This document shows positions 55,123-62,897 of a stretch of DNA of 64,000 bases, in pieces. How positions within the stretch are numbered: position 1 is the stretch's first letter; each line of letters starts with the position of its first letter. This DNA is from Pseudomonadota bacterium (GTDB lineage: Bacteria > Pseudomonadota > Gammaproteobacteria > JAADHS01): positions 35,949-99,948 of the forward strand of contig JAKACW010000006.1 in the NCBI GenBank assembly GCA_021821045.1, given 5' to 3'. The notes under the pieces are model-generated. The model was not told where the DNA came from, searched no databases, and saw nothing but the letters and a program-made list of their open reading frames with translations. A program made the translations under genes and the position numbers.

Positions 55123-55638
55123 ATGGCCTCACTCAAATTCCAACTCCAATCGCCCTTCACCTTCAGCGATCAACCCGGTCACTACCTCGCGCCCGAACCG
55201 CTCCACGAGGACGAGATCATCGACTTCGCGCTGGTCCTGCTCGAAGCGCGCTTTCGAAAAACCGACCCCCTCACCAACCCCGCCGATTCCAAACGCTACC
55301 TCGTCACCCGCCTCGCCGGCTACGAACACGAAGTGTTCTGCACCTTGTTTCTCGACAACCGCCATCGCATCATCGCGTTCGAAGAGCTCTTTCGCGGCAC
55401 CATCGACGGCTGTTCGGTCTACCCGCGTGAAGTGCTCAAACGCGCCCTTCACCACAATGCGGCCGCATTGATCTTCGCCCACAACCACCCGTCCGGCGTG
55501 GCCGAGCCGAGCCAGGCCGACAAAACCCTCACCGGCCGACTCAAAGAGGCCCTGCACTTCATCGACGTACGGGTCCTCGATCACATCATCGTCGGCGGTA
55601 CCCAGACCGTCTCCTTCGCCGAGCGCGGGCTGCTGTAG
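55123..55638 (+). CDS. radC: RadC-like JAB-domain protein
   Basis: This 171-residue protein has the JAB/MPN metal-site pattern: [19 protein letters not shown], then [19 protein letters not shown] (HxHPSG, eight residues, D), and a LDHIIVGG strand. Such RadC proteins are frequent on plasmids and integrative elements, and DNA-repair function is doubtful. The N-terminal helix-hairpin-helix domain of chromosomal RadC is absent. A GGGGAGAAG site precedes the ATG. Confidence 0.9.
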   Translation: MASLKFQLQSPFTFSDQPGHYLAPEPLHEDEIIDFALVLLEARFRKTDPLTNPADSKRYLVTRLAGYEHEVFCTLFLDNRHRIIAFEELFRGTIDGCSVYPREVLKRALHHNAAALIFAHNHPSGVAEPSQADKTLTGRLKEALHFIDVRVLDHIIVGGTQTVSFAERGLL

Positions 55639-55691
55639 CAGCCCTTAACTCCCTCGCAACGTGGGAGGCGTCCCCGGCCCCCCCCACCATA

Positions 55692-55855
55692 ATCGGAAAT
55701 CATGCCTTCCAAGCTACGGGTATCGCGGAGTGTTTAAAAACAGCGGAAAGATTGAAATTGCCCAACAAATGGCGAACCACAAAAATTCGAGAACCACGGG
55801 ACTGTACGACCGGAGAAATAACGAGCTCACGCTCGAGGACGTCGAACGTTGTTAG
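55692..55855 (+). pseudogene. Tyrosine recombinase C-terminal remnant
   Basis: The segment NHAFQATGIAECLK in one frame corresponds to the integrase box HxxR...G, with the catalytic Arg changed to Gln. The continuation NSGKIEIAQQMANHKNSRTT and GLYDRRNNELTLEDVER, containing the Tyr nucleophile, is in another frame. The N-terminal two thirds are missing. Loss of Arg, frameshift and truncation show that this is dead. It is a trace of an integrated element at this spot. Confidence 0.8.
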
Positions 55856-55863
55856 AAGGCGTC

Positions 55864-56496
55864 TTATGTTGCGTTTGCATAAACTGTGGCTTTGGAAGGA
55901 GTGGACTTGATGATTTCCGGATTGTCTGATTTAAGAATGTATACCACCAATATGTTGAAATGAAATGGGCCATTGTGGTCTTGCATTTTTCTCTTCGCTC
56001 TTGCCGCGAACACCCAGAGCCCTTTTTCCTCGAGCTCCTGGATTCGATCAGTGTACTCGCGGGCAGTGACAATCCGATCGGCCGGTTCGACCTCATCCCA
56101 ACATTCTCCCCAATCTTTCATGTCTTGAATAAATCGTGCAATCAATTCGGTGTCTGGTCGATCTTTCGCTTCGTCGTTGTAAAACTGATAGCCATGGATA
56201 TTCCCCAAAAGATTGAAAAGTTGGGAGCCTTCCTCGATCCGCACCAGAAAGTGGCTCGCCTTTGTTTCATTCCGTGTGCTCTTGTTTTCTTCCGGTTTCC
56301 GTTCAGTGAGCTCGTCCATAGCGATGTCAAATGCCGCTGCCAATGACTTTAAAGTTTCATATGACGCGGGGCCACCATTTTCAATTCGCTGAATGGTTCG
56401 AACGCTAAGACCAGAAATCTCCGCGAGTTGGTCTTGGGACCAGGCGCGCACCTGACGTAGTTCCTTTAGGCATGGAATTAGTCGTTTCTTAGTCAC
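55864..56496 (-). CDS. Xre-family transcriptional regulator
   Basis: This 210-residue protein has an N-terminal helix-turn-helix (LRQVRAWSQDQLAEISGLSVRTIQRIENG) and a C-terminal domain of unknown type with a Trp/Asp-rich region (KDWGECWDEVEPADRI) and a basic end. No ligand motif is recognised. It may control a neighbouring cassette-like gene or itself. It is convergent with the recombinase remnant. Confidence 0.8.
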   Translation of the reverse strand: MTKKRLIPCLKELRQVRAWSQDQLAEISGLSVRTIQRIENGGPASYETLKSLAAAFDIAMDELTERKPEENKSTRNETKASHFLVRIEEGSQLFNLLGNIHGYQFYNDEAKDRPDTELIARFIQDMKDWGECWDEVEPADRIVTAREYTDRIQELEEKGLWVFAARAKRKMQDHNGPFHFNILVVYILKSDNPEIIKSTPSKATVYANAT

Positions 56497-56592
56497 TACT
56501 CTTCTCCCGTAATTGGATTTGCAGCCCCATCGTGGGTTATCTAGTCCAAGAGTAGAACGACACCATCATGACACTAACACGACATCTGCCGG

Positions 56593-56620
56593 ACTAAAGC
56601 CGCGGAGTCCCATGGGTCCG
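56593..56620 (-). repeat. Repeated GC-rich element, copy A (possible attC core)
   Basis: These 28 bases match 57394-57421 at 25 positions (shared core AAAGCCGCGGAGTC). On the minus strand they follow the stop codon of the 217-residue gene at 56653. That stop lies in CCTAACAATCATTCAACGCC, which resembles the left end of integron attC sites. The opposite end (GTGTTAGTG) is a poor match, so the attC reading is tentative. Confidence 0.4.
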
Positions 56621-56652
56621 GTGCTCGCCTTCAGGCGGGCGTTGAATGATTG

Positions 56653-57306
56653 TTAGGGCAGCGGTACACGATAAAGAGTATTGCCCTTTTTGCTTACGCG
56701 AGTCTCTAGAACGCCTTCGGCGACCATCTTCTGGAGGGTGCTTCGAACAAAAGTGTAGTCGTATGTCGCCAAATCCGAAAATCCATGTTGTTTGGCTCCC
56801 CATGCTAGAATCCTGACTGGGGAGAATGGCACCCCTTTTTGTTTTGTAAGAAAATCCAACAACAACCGTTTAAGCTCAGGCTCCTGAAACCTTTCCGTAA
56901 TATCCGCAAGCTCATCCTTCTTTCGAATATTTTCTTCCAACGCTTGGATCCGATATTCGAGATTACTAATGTCTTCGGCGTGCTCAGACGCTTGCCCAGC
57001 GACTACTTGTTGGAATTCTACACCGCCTAATTTGGTGATTCGGAGTCCTAGCCGCTGCCACGGCATCCAAACTACAAACAGAGCAGATATGGAAAAAAGA
57101 AAAATTGGGGTCAATCCGAGTTCGCTAGGAGAGGCAAAACGAGTCGGATCTTTCAGGTACATTGAAAAGAACGCAATACACAACGCAAGAAAGACCACCG
57201 CTATTGTCGATACCACCCATTTCAGTGCCGTGGGCAACACAAACGGTGAAGTTGCAGTTCCAACTTCTTCTTCCGAGGTTTCTAGATTGCTTTCTAGGCG
57301 GTTCAT
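56653..57306 (-). CDS. Membrane protein with coiled coil and C-terminal winged-helix-like domain, unknown
   Basis: This 217-residue protein has two membrane helices (about 28-52 and 65-82), a coiled-coil segment (EHAEDISNLEYRIQALEENIRKKDE) and a C-terminal part (FSPVRILAWGAKQHGF, FVRSTLQKMVAEGVLETRVSKKGNTLYRV) that looks like a winged helix. The combination suggests a membrane-tethered regulator or sensor, not matched to a known family. It is framed by the two copies of the repeated element, as a gene cassette would be. Confidence 0.6.
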   Translation of the reverse strand: MNRLESNLETSEEEVGTATSPFVLPTALKWVVSTIAVVFLALCIAFFSMYLKDPTRFASPSELGLTPIFLFSISALFVVWMPWQRLGLRITKLGGVEFQQVVAGQASEHAEDISNLEYRIQALEENIRKKDELADITERFQEPELKRLLLDFLTKQKGVPFSPVRILAWGAKQHGFSDLATYDYTFVRSTLQKMVAEGVLETRVSKKGNTLYRVPLP

Positions 57307-57338
57307 GATGTTTTTCTATATTACCCTGACGCCGTGTT

Positions 57339-57424
57339 GAGCGGACCGAGAGCGGAGCGGTGAAATGCGTGAAAAAAGCGCGCAGCGCGACGCACAAAAG
57401 CCGCGGAGTCTCACGGGTCCGCTC
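57339..57424 (-). repeat. Repeated GC-rich element, copy B, inside a long inverted repeat (attC-like)
   Basis: GAGCGGACC (57339-57347) pairs with GGTCCGCTC (57416-57424), enclosing copy B of the shared 28-base element and a GC-rich hairpin. On the minus strand the outer ends read GCCCTAGTATCAAG and CTCAACACGGCGTCAGGG, which are near but not equal to attC ends. It follows the DUF2971 gene. Integron-like cassette boundaries are a plausible reading. Confidence 0.45.
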
Positions 57425-57470
57425 GAGCTACTTGATACTAGGGCATTTTTGTGAGTGCAATGCATCGCGC

Positions 57471-58097
57471 TCATAGCTCGGCCCTATTCAATTTGTAAGT
57501 ACCTGGCTTGTGACAGGTTTGCGATAGCTTTATTGAGCTGTTCTTAACTAGCTCCTTTACCAATTCTATGTCTGTTTGACTTGCTCGCAGTCCAAAGATC
57601 ACATCTGTTATCTCGACGCCCTCGACATACCTTCTATCATTTCCGAAGGAGACTAGCCGTGTTTCTTCTTCGTATTTCCATTCGCTGCTCTTATGGCCAA
57701 GAGCCCTTATGATGGACTCTCTACCGAGAGGTAAAGATTCTTGCGGAATTTCGTCGTCGTACTTGATCTTGATTTTTTGTATGTCGGACAATTCGCCTGG
57801 AAGGGCAATTCCAATCGCGATACCACGTTGTTCCTCCGCATAGTGTGTCCATAGAAGGTTACTCCACCACGTCGCTGCCAACGAACACACTCGGGTGACA
57901 GGCAAGTCATCCAAAAGACCTTTTTCCTTCAGCCGCTTGGGATTCATGTGAAAATTGATTCCGGGCATCGTAACCAGCATTTTAGCTTCGTGGGGATCGT
58001 TTAAGTTTTCCCAATCGGAAAGAAACAACCGGCGACGCATCAGAATATCTATTGCGTACTTGTCGATTGCGCGAAACTTGTACAAGTTCTCCGACAT
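57471..58097 (-). CDS. DUF2971 protein
   Basis: This 208-residue soluble protein has the DUF2971 blocks YKFRAIDKYAI, LFLSDWENLNDPHE, LLWTHYAEEQRGIAIGIAL and KSSEWKYEEETRLVSFG. The family has no proven function, but it is common in mobile and defence-linked regions and as integron cassettes. The order (Tyr/Arg near the start, central His-Tyr, late Trp-Glu-Arg) recalls an ADP-ribosyl or nucleotide-binding fold, which is only a guess. Confidence 0.85.
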   Translation of the reverse strand: MSENLYKFRAIDKYAIDILMRRRLFLSDWENLNDPHEAKMLVTMPGINFHMNPKRLKEKGLLDDLPVTRVCSLAATWWSNLLWTHYAEEQRGIAIGIALPGELSDIQKIKIKYDDEIPQESLPLGRESIIRALGHKSSEWKYEEETRLVSFGNDRRYVEGVEITDVIFGLRASQTDIELVKELVKNSSIKLSQTCHKPGTYKLNRAEL

Positions 58098-58335
58098 CTA
58101 TGTGGCTCTAACAGCTAACTGGACTGACACAAGAAATAACTTTTTGGGGACATAATCAGAAAATCTTTTACGAGAGACAACTGTACATCAAAATCGCGCA
58201 GTACCGTAGTCGACAATAATAACCCCAAGGGGGTAACGATAGCCGACGCGGGTAAGGAATGGGAATAGCAATACATCTTCGCCAGCGGCAAGCGTATGAC
58301 GCAACCTCACGGTTTGCGGTTTGCGCCTTGCGTGC

Positions 58336-59103
58336 TCAGGCCGCCGGAACCGGCAGCACACCCTCCACCAGAAACCGCTCGCGTGGGTACGCCACCACCC
58401 TGCCCTCGACGCTGTGTGCAAAGGTGACCGCTTCGGCCTGGGTTTCACATAACCAGGCTTGTTGATACTGAGGCTGGGGATCTGCCAATGCGGCGGGTGT
58501 AAACAACGCAATATTGATCCCCTTGTCCGGGTCGCGCGCCGAAACGTATTCCAACGCCTCGACGCCTGCGTTTCGCAAGGCGCCACCCAACGCTTGGGTC
58601 GCCCGATAGTCGCCGGGATGGGTGATGAGGTCGCTGTGCGTGTCAAACGGCGTCGCTTGCAGCTGCACCCCCGTTTGCGTGTCGTAGCGCGCACCGAACA
58701 GGGTGTGTTGCGTAACGAGTCGGCCGGACGGCGGTGGGATAGCCATGCCTGACCAAAACACAAAACGGTAGTACGCCGTTTCGGCCAGCGCGGTCTCGGT
58801 TTTCTGAGAGGCGTAGAACACGCCCGGTTCGCTGCGGGTGCCGAAGCGGGATCCGTACGGTAACGGTGGATAGCGAAACGGGGTGGCCAGAAGATAATGC
58901 AGCGGGTCGACATCCCGTCTTGGATCGATATCGCGACGGGGCGGTTTGGTCTGTTCGATCAGCTCCTCGAGCAACGCTTGCTCGGCGAGCGACTCCACCA
59001 AACGATTCGTCGCGATCTGTTCTTGACTCTCGACGACGCGGACCAGTTCGCCGGCGAGCGGCGCGAAGACGACGTGGTCACGACACGCGGCCCACAGGTC
59101 CAT
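58336..59103 (-). CDS. RES-domain toxin
   Basis: This 255-residue protein has a C-terminal RES domain: FRYPPLPYGSRFGTRSEPGVFYASQKTETALAE, with the Arg and Glu expected for the NAD-binding pocket, and LEYVSARDPDKGINIALF. RES toxins deplete NAD+. It overlaps the antitoxin stop by one base (ATGA arrangement) and follows it, the usual order for Xre-RES pairs. Confidence 0.88.
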   Translation of the reverse strand: MDLWAACRDHVVFAPLAGELVRVVESQEQIATNRLVESLAEQALLEELIEQTKPPRRDIDPRRDVDPLHYLLATPFRYPPLPYGSRFGTRSEPGVFYASQKTETALAETAYYRFVFWSGMAIPPPSGRLVTQHTLFGARYDTQTGVQLQATPFDTHSDLITHPGDYRATQALGGALRNAGVEALEYVSARDPDKGINIALFTPAALADPQPQYQQAWLCETQAEAVTFAHSVEGRVVAYPRERFLVEGVLPVPAA

Positions 59104-59459
59104 CAGACCTTGCCGCGCATCGCATCAAGATACGTCAGCACTTGGGTGAGACCGGTTACACTTTGCACTTGCTCAGCCGGGATGCCTTGGGTGTGGTGGT
59201 TGAAAGTATGCATCCAGTGCTTCATGTCGTTATCGCTCGCACCGACGAGCACAAACAAGCTGCGGTACACCCGGATGAGCAGGAGCGCCAACTCCCCTGC
59301 TTTGCTTTGGGGGTCGATCCCTCTGGCCAACACCGTGCGATCCTTGCCGATGGATTTACCCACTTCGGTTTGAGTCAGCCCCAGCGCACGCCCGGCGTTG
59401 CGCAGCGCCTGGGTGAGCACCTTTTGGGCATCGGGCGTCGGGGCGGTCAACGTACTCAT
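59103..59459 (-). CDS. Xre/MbcA/ParS-type antitoxin
   Basis: This 118-residue protein has an N-terminal helical DNA-binding part (ALRNAGRALGLTQTEVGKSIGKDRT) and a C-terminal toxin-binding domain (LALLLIRVYRSLFVLVG, MKHWMHTFNHHTQGIPAEQVQSV) typical of the Xre/MbcA/ParS group. It neutralises RES and probably represses the shared promoter upstream. Confidence 0.88.
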   Translation of the reverse strand: MSTLTAPTPDAQKVLTQALRNAGRALGLTQTEVGKSIGKDRTVLARGIDPQSKAGELALLLIRVYRSLFVLVGASDNDMKHWMHTFNHHTQGIPAEQVQSVTGLTQVLTYLDAMRGKV

Positions 59460-59494
59460 GGCTGTGGGGTACCCTTTTTTTGTTGCATATGCCT

Positions 59495-59526
59495 ATTATC
59501 GGCCTCTTTTGTTGTAATTGCAACAA
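59495..59526 (-). promoter_or_regulatory. Promoter and palindrome of the RES/Xre operon
   Basis: On the minus strand TTGCAA (59523-59518) and GATAAT (59500-59495) are 17 bases apart. An 18-base near-palindrome, TTGTTG-x-AATT-x-CAACAA (59509-59526), covers the -35 box. This is a natural site for autorepression by the antitoxin. Confidence 0.65.
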
Positions 59527-59551
59527 AATAAAAGGCTTATTCCGTATCGTA

Positions 59552-59806
59552 CTACCCAGTTATCCCGCTTCGGGCCAAGTCGAGCTCCCGGTGGAGCGCC
59601 GACCGGCCGTAGGCCTCCCGGACATAGCAGGTGTCGACCTTCCACAATACGACGGCAAAATACCCGTCTTCGACGTGCTCCCCCGGGTATTGCACCGCCC
59701 CGACGACCCGTCCCGCCGTCCCGGCCGGCACCACCGCATCCCGCAGCGCCGTCACCGACCGGCCCAGCAACCGCGTCACCTCGTCTTCATTAAAGCGTCT
59801 GGCCAT
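59552..59806 (-). CDS. Small protein of unknown function
   Basis: This 84-residue protein starts behind GGAGGAAGAGGGG. It begins MARRFNEDEVTRLLGRSVTA and contains a beta-rich centre (GAVQYPGEHVEDGYFAVVLWKVD). No family recognised. Small genes of this kind are common on mobile elements. Frame and ribosome site are good. Confidence 0.6.
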   Translation of the reverse strand: MARRFNEDEVTRLLGRSVTALRDAVVPAGTAGRVVGAVQYPGEHVEDGYFAVVLWKVDTCYVREAYGRSALHRELDLARSGITG

Positions 59807-59932
59807 CCCCTCTTCCTCCTTGATGTGGTTTCACTATATATGGTGATTTTAACCCTAAATTAGCGTTACCCGCAATGAAAAATCACCGCTTCAAGTGAAT
59901 TGTCCTCATATTTGAGTTATGCTCGCGACTCG

Positions 59933-60160
59933 ATGCAAAATGACGAATGGACAAAACGCGCCCGCGGGGTGGTGAAAGGCGAGCTGGCCCGCCGTGACAT
60001 CTCATACACGGTTCTGGCCGAGCGGCTGCGCGGCATGGGCATCGACGATACCCCGCAAAACCTCTCCAACAAGATCAACCGCGGCACCTTCTCCGCCGCA
60101 TTCTTCCTGCAGGTCATGCACGCCATCGGCGTGCGCCGCGTGGACCTCGATTTCGATTGA
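59933..60160 (+). CDS. DUF6471 small regulatory-like protein
   Basis: This 75-residue protein reads WTKRARGVVKGELARRDISY, then LAERLRGMGIDDTPQNLSNKINRGTFSAAFFLQVMHAIGV. This is a helix-turn-helix-like fold known as DUF6471 and frequent in plasmid and integrative-element regions. The ATG at 59933 is chosen because it gives the family N-terminus. DNA binding is inferred. Confidence 0.8.
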   Translation: MQNDEWTKRARGVVKGELARRDISYTVLAERLRGMGIDDTPQNLSNKINRGTFSAAFFLQVMHAIGVRRVDLDFD

Positions 60161-60262
60161 TGTCGGTTGCCGCGTCAGCGGCGTTATCTTCCTTGTTTGA
60201 ACTCATTCCCGCACTAGCATCGCCGAGGGGCACGCCGGCAAGACCGAGCCTAGAAAACCCGT

Positions 60263-60325
60263 CACCCGTGTGACCCGCGCCGGTTTGGGTTTTGTCTTGC
60301 CCGCGCGCCCGGATCTCGGCGGGTG
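60263..60325 (+). repeat. Leader element upstream of the 60-residue gene, second copy
   Basis: This block matches the element at 55021-55085: CACCCGTGT-x-ACCCGCGCCGGTTTG, a T-rich middle, then GATCTCGGCG. It ends about 40 bases before the ATG at 60365, the same distance as in front of radC. A shared regulatory leader is likely. Confidence 0.6.
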
Positions 60326-60364
60326 AACGTCGCGTACTCGTTCAATCAACAAGGAGAACACCTC

Positions 60365-60547
60365 ATGACAGACGAAAGACGCCAACCCGAAATGATTGCC
60401 TTCGTGGTCACCGGCTCAACCAACGGCAAGAACCGCTGGCGCGACATCGGTGCCGCCTGGCGCAACAAAGACGCCAGTCTCACGGTGAAACTCACCGCCC
60501 TGCCCGTCAACGGCGAACTCGTCCTTCGCCCGCGCGAGGAGGCGTAG
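60365..60547 (+). CDS. Small mobile-element protein of unknown function
   Basis: This 60-residue protein starts behind AAGGAG and reads MIAFVVTGSTNGKNRWRDIG, AAWRNKDASLTVKLTALPVNG, ELVLRPREE. This type of short beta-rich protein is familiar from plasmids and integrative elements but has no known role. It is followed by a terminator and shares a leader with radC. Confidence 0.75.
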   Translation: MTDERRQPEMIAFVVTGSTNGKNRWRDIGAAWRNKDASLTVKLTALPVNGELVLRPREEA

Positions 60548-60556
60548 CCCCAGACG

Positions 60557-60590
60557 AGAGAGCCCGCCACCCGCGGGCTTTCTCATTTTC
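60557..60590 (+). terminator. Rho-independent terminator
   Basis: AGCCCGC (60561-60567) pairs with GCGGGCT (60573-60579) around a five-base loop, with further AGAG/TTCT pairing on the flanks, followed by TTTCTCATTTTC. It lies 14 bases after the stop of the 60-residue gene. Confidence 0.75.
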
Positions 60591-60638
60591 GCCAGGGCCG
60601 AGAAACGCCGCAGCAATCGATCGCGCTACAATACCCCT

Positions 60639-60947
60639 ATGTTGTCTACCTTTTCAGAAAAGACCGCCGACATCGCCCGACTGTGTAAGACGCACCATGT
60701 CGCACGCCTCAAAGTCTTTGGCTCCGCGGTCACGGACCGTTTTGATGAGACAGCAAGCGACCTGGATTTTCTCGTTGAGTTCGATGAGGTGGGCGTGCGT
60801 CATTACGCCGATTGCTATTTCGGGCTGATGGAGGGACTACAGACCCTGTTCGCACGACCGGTTGATCTCGTCGTCATCTCGGCGATCAAGAACCCCTACT
60901 TTAAACAGCGTGTTGAGGAAGAACGGAAACTGCTTTATGCCGCTTGA
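60639..60947 (+). CDS. MNT-type nucleotidyltransferase (MntA-like), no HEPN partner seen
   Basis: This 102-residue protein has the minimal nucleotidyltransferase motif LKVFGSAVTDRFDETASDLDFLVEF (GS, then DxD) and a third Asp in PVDLVVIS. The family usually pairs with a HEPN RNase and acts as antitoxin by AMP-ylation. No HEPN gene (RX4-6H) lies next to it. It is flanked by direct copies of the neighbouring gene end and terminator. Confidence 0.85.
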   Translation: MLSTFSEKTADIARLCKTHHVARLKVFGSAVTDRFDETASDLDFLVEFDEVGVRHYADCYFGLMEGLQTLFARPVDLVVISAIKNPYFKQRVEEERKLLYAA

Positions 60948-61005
60948 CGGCGAACTCGTCCTCCGCCTCCGTTAGGTGCATTGGTCCCCAGACGAAAAAG
61001 CCCGC
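60947..61005 (+). repeat. Partial direct duplication of the 60-residue gene end and terminator
   Basis: ACGGCGAACTCGTCCT-x-CGCC (60947-60967) repeats 60510-60530, and CCCCAGACGA followed by AAGCCCGC (60986-61005) repeats 60548-60567. The second copy of the gene end is broken by a TAG. The MNT gene thus lies between direct repeats, the mark of an insertion with duplication or of a collapsed tandem array. Confidence 0.7.
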
Positions 61006-61850
61006 TACTGCGGGGTCTCACCAAATCCAGAAAAAAATGCGTTGAGCAGCCGACGACGGCGATCAATCTGTGTCTCATAGCTGCTGCACATCTCTTCCGC
61101 CAGTCGTTCAACAGACAGGGGGGTCAGCTGGCCGCGCGCCAGGGCAGCGATACGCCGCTGCGTTGTATCGCGCGCGATGCTGCGGGCATGGCCGCCTAAA
61201 AAGTGTGCGGCCGCCAAAGCCTGATCGAAACCATACTGCTCCATGATTTGCATGTCGTCGTACACCGCATCCTGAATTGCCGGAATCGCCTCATAGCTGG
61301 CTAATAGATATGCAAGGTCCAGGGCATCCTTTCGACGCAGGTCGCTGGAACGATCCACCCAGGCGATGAGTTTGAGTATCGCCAGGCCTGGCGGCGACAC
61401 GACAGGAATATCCAGCACAGGCTTGTCTCGAATCCGAACCCATTGCGCATGCTCGACCGCCTCGTGAAAACCGAGCACCTCCATCACTACCTTCCCGTCG
61501 GGCGGCCAACTGATCGTGGCGGGAGGATCTTCAATCGAACCGAACGGGACGATGTCGATGATTTCTTCCTTCGGGCCAATCAAGCGCTGAGGCGCTTTCG
61601 TGAGCGTGAAACCCTGCGCCACCAGGGATTGCTTGATCGCCTCAAATGCGGCCCAATCGGCGACTTCGATGGCAAAGTCAACGTCCTTCGTCGCGCGCTC
61701 GATTTCAGCGCCATAACCATGGTGAAGCACCAGGTCTCGTGCGGTCGCACCGACGACCACATACGGAAGACCCAATTTATTAATCACCTGATCGAGCTGG
61801 TCGAACAGCGCGACTGTGTACCCATCAATCTTCGTCGAAATGTTGAGCAA
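61005..61850 (-). CDS. AbiEii-like nucleotidyltransferase toxin
   Basis: This 281-residue protein has a nucleotidyltransferase core, YVVVGATARDLVLHHGYG followed by RATKDVDFAIEV (G[SA] and DxD), and a helical C-terminus. It is coded directly behind an AbiEi-type antitoxin and overlaps it by 26 bases, with a TTG start preceded by GAGGA. The family toxin transfers nucleotides to tRNA or protein targets and causes growth arrest after phage infection. Confidence 0.82.
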   Translation of the reverse strand: MLNISTKIDGYTVALFDQLDQVINKLGLPYVVVGATARDLVLHHGYGAEIERATKDVDFAIEVADWAAFEAIKQSLVAQGFTLTKAPQRLIGPKEEIIDIVPFGSIEDPPATISWPPDGKVVMEVLGFHEAVEHAQWVRIRDKPVLDIPVVSPPGLAILKLIAWVDRSSDLRRKDALDLAYLLASYEAIPAIQDAVYDDMQIMEQYGFDQALAAAHFLGGHARSIARDTTQRRIAALARGQLTPLSVERLAEEMCSSYETQIDRRRRLLNAFFSGFGETPQ

Positions 61851-62880
61851 GGTGGTCCTCGTAGAGCTTTTCCGCTGCTTCCTGGTTTCGCGGATCGCCA
61901 GTCGTGATTAAATCGGCATACGCCAGCACGGGATGGACGAGCCCCGGTGCGAAACCGCCAGTCCCTTCCCAAAAGACTTGATACACGTGAACCGTGCCGG
62001 CCGTCCCTTCGTCGGGCTTACGCAGCCTAGCATCCCGAATTAGATTGACGCGTTCGGGCGCGCGGAGATAGACCGTCACCTCTTTGGGTTTCAGAAACGC
62101 GGTGTATTTTGCTGCCGCCACCTCGCCCCCCCAGTATCCCAGGTAGTTCTGAATATCCACCTGTTGCCACCAATAAGGATCGTTCGCCACAAAATCACCC
62201 AACCACTGTTTGGGTTTGAGTTTTTCTGCGTAGGCTTCGACCCAGCGCGTGAGCAAGGCGCGGCGATGCACCAGCCGCCGTTCGCCCTGCTCTCCCCCTT
62301 CGCGAATAAACTCCCCCGCTTTCAGGGCCGCGAGCACGACCGTCACCGTGCCGAGCGCCACATCCGCACGTTGCGCAATATCACGGTAAGGCGCGTTGAC
62401 GAAGTCCGGGTCGCACAACAATGCAAATACGACGCGCAGCCCTTTCGGTTCAAACGCGCGGGCCACCCCCTCTTTTGGCCGATGGCCTGCCGGCTTCTCG
62501 GGTCGGTTGCCGGTGATGTAGACGTAGACCGGCGGTTGGTTTAGGTAGGCATTGCCCGCCCCATCAATGAACTGGATGCCCTGTTGCCGTAACTTCGCTG
62601 CCATGCTCGGATTCACATAGTCGGCGGCCAACAGCCCCGTATTCGGTAACCGGCGCACCTGATGAATCAACGTTTCCAGATTCGCCTGAGGTGCCCATTT
62701 TTTGATCTCGGCGGTGAACAGTTCGTCGTGTCCTTTAAGATGAAGGACGGCGTCCACCTGTTGATCGTCGATCCGGGGCGCCCATTGCGCGACAACGAGC
62801 TGCAGCCCGGTTTCCCGCGCCACCGCCTGGATCGCCTGCTCGAGGCAATTGTGCTCTGCTCTATCCGTCTGATTCGTCAT
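61825..62880 (-). CDS. AbiEi-family type IV antitoxin
   Basis: This 351-residue protein has an N-terminal part with a PD-(D/E)xK-like strand order (VDAVLHLKGHDELFTAEIKKW), a winged helix in the middle (DIAQRADVALGTVTVVLAALKAGEFI) and the AbiEi C-terminal region (KEVTVYLRAPE, HPVLAYADLITTGDPRNQEAAEKLYED). It counters the AbiEii-like toxin and represses the operon. The ATG at 62880 is preferred; in-frame ATGs further upstream lie inside the operator palindromes. Confidence 0.85.
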   Translation of the reverse strand: MTNQTDRAEHNCLEQAIQAVARETGLQLVVAQWAPRIDDQQVDAVLHLKGHDELFTAEIKKWAPQANLETLIHQVRRLPNTGLLAADYVNPSMAAKLRQQGIQFIDGAGNAYLNQPPVYVYITGNRPEKPAGHRPKEGVARAFEPKGLRVVFALLCDPDFVNAPYRDIAQRADVALGTVTVVLAALKAGEFIREGGEQGERRLVHRRALLTRWVEAYAEKLKPKQWLGDFVANDPYWWQQVDIQNYLGYWGGEVAAAKYTAFLKPKEVTVYLRAPERVNLIRDARLRKPDEGTAGTVHVYQVFWEGTGGFAPGLVHPVLAYADLITTGDPRNQEAAEKLYEDHLAQHFDED

Positions 62881-62897
62881 CCTGTTCACTATATCGA

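Noticed and set aside
54614..55471. 285-codon plus-strand frame before and across radC
   Set aside because: Its second half is radC read out of phase and its first half has no start context or family similarity.
55739..55853. A third attC-like site after the Xre gene (CTAACAACGTTCGACG to GTTGGGC)
   Set aside because: The stretch is explained by the recombinase remnant on the other strand, and the end motifs fit the consensus poorly.
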